A stretch of 9,667 bases of DNA from JANDLT01 sp041743485 (GTDB lineage Bacteria; Acidobacteriota; Blastocatellia; Pyrinomonadales; Pyrinomonadaceae). The notes below the pieces were generated by a model that saw only the letters and a list, made by a program, of their open reading frames with translations, made no database searches and was not told where the DNA came from. Within the stretch, counting starts at the first letter, position 1. Each line of letters starts with the position of its first letter. The DNA lies in contig JBGTMR010000070.1 in assembly GCA_041743485.1 (NCBI GenBank), positions 1 through 9,667 of the forward strand, read 5' to 3'. The translations under genes were made by a program, and so were the position numbers. Below, in pieces: positions 5,626 through 9,667 of this stretch.

Positions 5626-7110
5626 GTGCAAGCGATTGACCTTATCATCATCGTCGGTTATCTCGTCGGAGTCGTGCTTGTCGGCTTTTATTTTGCGCGT
5701 AAGCAGCGGACGACGAAGGATTATTTCTTGGGTGGGCGCAACGTTCCTTGGTGGGCGATTGCCGCTTCGATTGTCGCCACTGAAACTTCGACGATAACTT
5801 TTATCAGTGTTCCCGGAATCGTTTATGCGCGCGGGGGAAACTTCACGTTTCTGCAACTCGTGTTGGGTTACATGTTGGGACGCATCGTTATCTCGCTGCT
5901 GTTTATTCCGAGCTACTTTCGCGGCGAACTGTTGACCGTGTATCAGTTGCTGGAACAGCGTTTCGGACAGGCGATAAAGATGTTGGCGGCGGGCTTGTTC
6001 GTCGTGATGCGGAACATCGCGGACGGCATACGTTTATTATTGACGGCGATTGTTTTGGGCAGCGTTTATACGGCGTTTCAACCGGACGCGAATGTCGAAA
6101 CGGTCATCATCGGTTCGATAATTTTAATCGGCGTGGTGATGATTGTGTTCACTTATTTCGGCGGAATGGAAGCCGTGATTTGGATTGAGGTCGTGCAACT
6201 TGGCATATACATTTTCGGCGCGCTGGCGGCGGGTGTCGTGTTGGTTAATTCAATCAACGGCGGTTGGACGGAAGCCGTAAGTTTGGGTACGCAATACAAC
6301 AAGTTTCAGATTTTCGATTTCGCTTTGGACTTCACAAAGACTTATACGTTCTGGGCGGGCGCGCTCGGCGGATGCTTCCTGACGATGAGTACGCACGGCA
6401 CAGACCAGTATCTAGTACAGAGATATTTATGCACCGACAAGCCGCGTCACGCTGCGACCGCCCTTCTTTCAAGCGGCGCAATCGTGTTCGCGCAGTTCGT
6501 CGGTTTTCTTATCATCGGCGTCTTGCTGTTCGCGTTTTATCAACCTTACACGGACGCGAATTACATGAGCCAAGCCGCGACGTTTCCGTTCGCATCGGGC
6601 GACAGAGTTTTCCCCGACTTCATCACGAAGCATCTGCCTTCGCCGCTTCCGGGAATCGTCGTCGCCGCGATTTTCGCCGCCGCGATGTCGTCGTCGTTGA
6701 ACTCAATCGCCGCCACCGCCGTCAACGATTTATACAAACCGTTCAAACGTGGGCGCGACGATAAGCATTACCTGCGCGTCTCGCATGTCTTGACTCTGGT
6801 GTGGGGCATAGTGCAAATCGCGGTCGCGGTCGCGGTTCGCAACTCGAATCGCGGCGCGCTCGACCAAGCCTTATCCATTGCCTCGCTTATCAACGGACCT
6901 GTTCTCGGCGTGTTTCTGGTCGGTACTTTCATGCCGCGTGTCACCCAACGTCCGGCACTGGCGGCGATGATTTTAAGCATCATTGTAATGCTCTACGTTC
7001 GCTTTGCGACGCCGATTGCGTGGACGTGGTATGTGTTGATTGGAAGTTTGTTGACGCTCGCTTTCGCGTGGCTGGCGAGTTTCGTTCTGCGCGATGAACA
7101 AAGAATATGA
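5626..7110 (+). CDS. sodium:solute symporter (SSS family), probable amino-sugar importer
   Basis: Inner-membrane transporter of 494 residues with about 13 hydrophobic segments, the normal length for the SSS family. Visible signatures: KDYFLGGRNVPWWAIAASIVATETSTITF (31-59) covering the first core helix; GIRLLLTAIVLG near 134-145; FGGMEAVIWIEVVQ (178-191); STHGTDQYLVQRYL (255-268); and AAIFAAAMSSSLNSIA (347-362), whose serines align in position with the sodium-site helix of vSGLT-like proteins. The start is GTG 5626, fixed by an in-frame TAA immediately before it (5623-5625); no Shine-Dalgarno is seen. Context between murQ and nagZ points to import of MurNAc and/or GlcNAc, like MurT of Tannerella forsythia, an SSS-type MurNAc transporter next to MurK and MurQ. 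Other SSS members carry sialic acid, glucose or proline, so the substrate is inferred from neighbours alone. Confidence 0.88.
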   Translation: MQAIDLIIIVGYLVGVVLVGFYFARKQRTTKDYFLGGRNVPWWAIAASIVATETSTITFISVPGIVYARGGNFTFLQLVLGYMLGRIVISLLFIPSYFRGELLTVYQLLEQRFGQAIKMLAAGLFVVMRNIADGIRLLLTAIVLGSVYTAFQPDANVETVIIGSIILIGVVMIVFTYFGGMEAVIWIEVVQLGIYIFGALAAGVVLVNSINGGWTEAVSLGTQYNKFQIFDFALDFTKTYTFWAGALGGCFLTMSTHGTDQYLVQRYLCTDKPRHAATALLSSGAIVFAQFVGFLIIGVLLFAFYQPYTDANYMSQAATFPFASGDRVFPDFITKHLPSPLPGIVVAAIFAAAMSSSLNSIAATAVNDLYKPFKRGRDDKHYLRVSHVLTLVWGIVQIAVAVAVRNSNRGALDQALSIASLINGPVLGVFLVGTFMPRVTQRPALAAMILSIIVMLYVRFATPIAWTWYVLIGSLLTLAFAWLASFVLRDEQRI

Positions 7111-7150
7111 AATCGCTTCAAAGGTCTTATGGTTGTGTTGCGATTTCATA
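7106..7150. repeat. perfect 11-bp inverted repeat over the symporter stop codon
   Basis: TATGAAATCGC (7106-7116, including the TGA stop at 7108-7110) is repeated inverted as GCGATTTCATA (7140-7150), with a 23-base loop. The right arm runs three bases into the palindromic element beginning at 7148. No T-run follows. It may form an RNA hairpin at the message end or mark the insertion junction of the element. Confidence 0.5.
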
Positions 7151-7336
7151 AATTGCCACTAGCTTCAGCTAGTGGGCAGCATCAACATAAAGCTTGTGGC
7201 TTTAGCCGAACAAACAGAACATAGTTCCTCTTCAGTTTTAGCTAAAGCACAGTGGAAGATTCTTTTACCGGACATTCGGCTAAAGCCGCTTGCTTGCCTG
7301 ATTGTTGCCCACTAGCTGAAGCTAGTGGCAATTTAT
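7148..7336. repeat. ~189-bp palindromic element with nested hairpins (REP/MITE-like)
   Basis: The outer arms 7148-7178 and 7306-7336 are perfect 31-base inverted repeats. Each contains its own palindrome, CCACTAGCT/AGCTAGTGG (7156-7175 and 7309-7328). Inside, GGCTTTAGCCGAA at 7198-7210 recurs inverted at 7275-7287. The centre is the palindrome TTTAGCTAAA (7237-7246), on the same symmetry axis (about 7242) as the outer arms. There is no coding frame of note and no clear target-site duplication. It fills most of the gap between the symporter and nagZ. The design fits a non-autonomous MITE or a pair of REP hairpins mobilised in trans; no transposase is nearby. As RNA it could form a large cruciform-like structure and insulate the two genes. 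Confidence 0.75.
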
Positions 7337-7364
7337 CAAAACCTAATGTCAACCTAGTCGTTTT

Positions 7365-9344
7365 ATGAAACATCCTTATTCAAATTTTTATTGTGCGCGT
7401 CATCTCTCATGTTTGCTTATCGTTGCGCTTTGCGTCGCGTGCTTTCCGTCCTCATCTTTTGCACAAACGACCGTCGTGCGTCCTTACACGGTCAAGCCTT
7501 CAAAGCTTGCGGTTGAATACGCGAATCGTGAACTGGCACGCATGTCGGTGGATGAAAAAATCGGACAGTTAATCAGTGTCGGTATCAACGCTTCGTTTCT
7601 CAATCGTGAATCCGCCCCGTACAAAGAACTCGAACGCCAAGTCACACAGAATCACGTCGGCGGCATCATCCTGTTTCGTTCGCCCGTGTATGAAGCCGCG
7701 ATTTTGATGAACCGTATGCAGGCGAAAGCCGCGCGCCCTTTGCTTGTTTCCGCCGACCTCGAAGCCGGAACGGGGATGCGTTTTGAAGACACGATAAACT
7801 TTCCTTGGAACATGGCTTTAGGCGCGAGCGGCGATGCCGGACTCGCACGCAGGCAGGGCGCGATAACCGCGAGAGAAGCCCGCGCGCTCGGCGTTTATCA
7901 AATCTTCGCCCCGACGGTTGATGTCAATAACAACGCCGACAACCCCGTGATAAACGTCCGCGCTTACGGTGAAGACCCGATGCTTGTCGCTCGTCTCGCG
8001 GCGGCGTTTATCGAAGGCGTGCAGGCGGGCGGAGTCATCGCCACCGCGAAACATTTTCCCGGTCACGGCGACACGGCGGTTGATTCGCACAGAGGTTTGC
8101 CGATTATCAACGTCTCGCGTGAACGCTTAAATTCCGTCGAACTCGTGCCGTTCAAGCAAGCGATAAACGCCGGAGTCGGCGGCGTGATGCCGTCGCATAT
8201 ATCTCTGCCGCAACTCGACGCGACGGAAGTCAAACCTCTGCCGCGTGAACGGATTGTGCGCCCCGTTTATGCCGACGCGAAAGGCGAAGTCTTTTCAGCG
8301 AACGCGACTTTGCCCGCCACGCTTTCACCGAAAATATTGAAAGGTATTTTGCGTGACGATTTGAATTTCGACGGTTTGATTGTCACCGACGCGATGGATA
8401 TGAGCGGCTTGACGATTTACTTCGACCAAGCGGAAGCCGCCGTCCGCGCCGTCGAAGCGGGGGCGGATGTGTTGCTCAAACCCGCGAACACAGACGACTG
8501 CATTAAGGGTTTGCGCCAAGCAATCGCAAGCGGAAGATTGAAAGAATCGCGCATCGAAGCCTCCGCCCGCCGCGTGCTTGCCGCGAAGTATGATTTGGGT
8601 TTGGTCGGCAATCGCGTGATTGATATAGACGCGATTGACCGCATCGTTTCTTCGCCCGAAGCGGCGCGACTCGCAAGTGAAATCGCGGAGCGCGGGATAA
8701 CTCTCGTGCGCGACGAACCGATGCTTGTGCCGCTTAAAAAAGCGATGCCGATGACAGAGAATGCAGCCGGGAGTCAAAAGATTTTCTATCTCGTTATCAC
8801 CAACGGCGATGACCGCAATTACGTCGCCAACGGCTTCTTGGGCGCGATGTCACGCGCAGGTTTTCGCGGCGACGCAGCGGTTCTTGATGCGCGTTCAAGC
8901 GAGCAAGAAATAGCCGATGCGGTGATGAAAGCTGCAACCGCGCATCGCATCGTCGCCGCGCTTTACGGGCGCGTCCGCACGGGCGAAGCGCGCAGTGTCG
9001 GTTTGCCCGATGCGGGTGCGAAAGCCTTGAACAGTGTGCTTGAAAAGCATCAGTCGAAAACCATTGGCATCAGTTTCGGCAATCCGTATTTGTTGATGAA
9101 CTTTCCGCGCTTGCAAACTTACCTTGTCGCTTACGGCGATATGCCGAGTCTGCAACAGGCGACGGCGCGGGCATTGACGGGGGCGAGTCCCATCACCGGA
9201 CGATTGCCGATAACGCTGCCGAATCTTTACGCGCGCGGCACGGGGTTAATGCGCGAAAAACTTGACGGTTCGGCGAAAGCCGCGACGATAAACGCGACCG
9301 TATCCACGCCGCGCGACGGTGTTGGTGAAAGCAAAAAACCATAA
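7365..9344 (+). CDS. nagZ: secreted beta-N-acetylhexosaminidase, GH3 family (NagZ)
   Basis: Glycoside hydrolase family 3 enzyme that removes non-reducing GlcNAc from muropeptides. Length is 659 residues, like the two-domain Bacillus NagZ (~640) rather than the ~340-residue cytoplasmic E. coli form. Residues 1-33 are a Sec signal peptide with hydrophobic core 15-27 and likely cleavage at SFA|QT, so it acts outside the cytoplasmic membrane. The barrel domain shows EKIGQLISVG near 64-73, FAPTVDVNNN (181-190), the NagZ-specific loop KHFPGHGDTAVDSH (229-242) whose D240 and H242 match the Asp-His acid/base pair, and VTDAMDMSGL (340-349) with D342 as the likely nucleophile. Residues ~430-630 form the GH3 C-terminal domain and the last ~25 are a polar tail. 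No Shine-Dalgarno is seen at ATG 7365. The next gene follows after six bases, so they are co-transcribed. Confidence 0.92.
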   Translation: MKHPYSNFYCARHLSCLLIVALCVACFPSSSFAQTTVVRPYTVKPSKLAVEYANRELARMSVDEKIGQLISVGINASFLNRESAPYKELERQVTQNHVGGIILFRSPVYEAAILMNRMQAKAARPLLVSADLEAGTGMRFEDTINFPWNMALGASGDAGLARRQGAITAREARALGVYQIFAPTVDVNNNADNPVINVRAYGEDPMLVARLAAAFIEGVQAGGVIATAKHFPGHGDTAVDSHRGLPIINVSRERLNSVELVPFKQAINAGVGGVMPSHISLPQLDATEVKPLPRERIVRPVYADAKGEVFSANATLPATLSPKILKGILRDDLNFDGLIVTDAMDMSGLTIYFDQAEAAVRAVEAGADVLLKPANTDDCIKGLRQAIASGRLKESRIEASARRVLAAKYDLGLVGNRVIDIDAIDRIVSSPEAARLASEIAERGITLVRDEPMLVPLKKAMPMTENAAGSQKIFYLVITNGDDRNYVANGFLGAMSRAGFRGDAAVLDARSSEQEIADAVMKAATAHRIVAALYGRVRTGEARSVGLPDAGAKALNSVLEKHQSKTIGISFGNPYLLMNFPRLQTYLVAYGDMPSLQQATARALTGASPITGRLPITLPNLYARGTGLMREKLDGSAKAATINATVSTPRDGVGESKKP

Positions 9345-9350
9345 TCAATA

Positions 9351-9667
9351 ATGATGCGCTTGAATCAAAATAAGAATTTCATCGTCGCGTTGATTGTCGC
9401 GCTGTTCATCGTCGCGCCGCTTCACGCGCAACGCCGCCCAATCTCGCACACCGCTTCCGGCATAAATGTCGGTATGGATGCGACGCGGCTCAGTGCGATT
9501 GACAAACTCGTCGCCGATGCAATCGCGCGCCGCGAAACTCCGGGCGCGGTTGTCCTCGTCGGACACAAAAACAAAATCGTTTATCGCAAGGCTTACGGCA
9601 ATCGCGCTCTTGTACCAAGCCGTGAAGCGATGACGACGGACACGATTTTCGATGTCGCAAGTTTAAC
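9351..9667 (+). CDS. secreted serine hydrolase (beta-lactamase/PBP4*-like, YbbE-type), 5' part only
   Basis: The gene runs off the right edge; 105 complete codons are visible. Translation starts at ATG 9351 or 9354, six to nine bases after the nagZ stop, with no clear Shine-Dalgarno. Residues 1-26 are a signal peptide (basic MMRLNQNK start, hydrophobic 10-23, likely cleavage at LHA|QR). The mature part has the opening of class-C beta-lactamase-like esterases and DD-peptidases: a helix, RRETPGAVVLVGHKNKIVYRKAYG (60-83), then MTTDTIFDVASL just before the expected SxxK nucleophile motif. S104 would be the catalytic serine, and the lysine lies beyond the edge. Bacillus subtilis has a comparable gene, ybbE, beside its nagZ, so a role in cell-wall fragment turnover is likely. 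True beta-lactamase activity should not be assumed. Confidence 0.82.
   Translation, partial: MMRLNQNKNFIVALIVALFIVAPLHAQRRPISHTASGINVGMDATRLSAIDKLVADAIARRETPGAVVLVGHKNKIVYRKAYGNRALVPSREAMTTDTIFDVASL

Noticed and set aside
7431..7442. Possible lipobox (CVAC) in the NagZ signal peptide
   Set aside because: Position -3 is cysteine rather than Leu/Val/Ile, and a good signal peptidase I site (SFA|QT) follows, so a lipoprotein is less likely.

Overview
The window is a moderately high-GC bacterial chromosome segment. It has a meso-diaminopimelate-type MurE and secreted cell-wall enzymes with Sec signal peptides, which suggests a Gram-negative organism. Codon style and protein sequences suggest Acidobacteriota (perhaps Blastocatellia), but this is an impression from reading, not a result. 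No rRNA, tRNA, CRISPR array, transposase or prophage gene was seen.

Left part (1-2405, all plus strand): the C-terminal end of a UMF1-type major facilitator transporter; a complete murE standing apart from the usual division/cell-wall cluster; and a tight pair of small, charged, coiled-coil proteins of unknown function (59 and 89 residues) with its own strong ribosome binding site. A LysR-family regulator follows on the minus strand (2427-3365), convergent with the small pair.

Right part (3496-9667, all plus strand): a peptidoglycan amino-sugar salvage cluster, divergent from the LysR gene. The order is a BadF/BadG-type amino-sugar kinase (MurK/NagK-like), MurQ etherase, a sodium:solute symporter, a secreted NagZ-type beta-N-acetylglucosaminidase, and the start of a secreted SxxK serine hydrolase cut by the window edge. 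Read together: NagZ trims GlcNAc from muropeptides outside the cytoplasmic membrane, the symporter imports the freed sugar, the kinase makes the 6-phosphate, and MurQ removes the lactyl ether from MurNAc-6-phosphate to give GlcNAc-6-phosphate. The layout resembles the murT-murK-murQ set of Tannerella forsythia combined with the nagZ/YbbE-like part of the Bacillus subtilis mur cluster. The substrate assignments are inferred.

Non-coding highlights: a ~189-bp element (7148-7336) with whole-element dyad symmetry and nested palindromes between the symporter and nagZ; a perfect 11-bp inverted repeat over the symporter stop codon that abuts this element; a 9-bp-stem hairpin just after murQ; and an AT-rich lysR/kinase intergenic region with a T-N11-A dyad placed as expected for a LysR-type operator.
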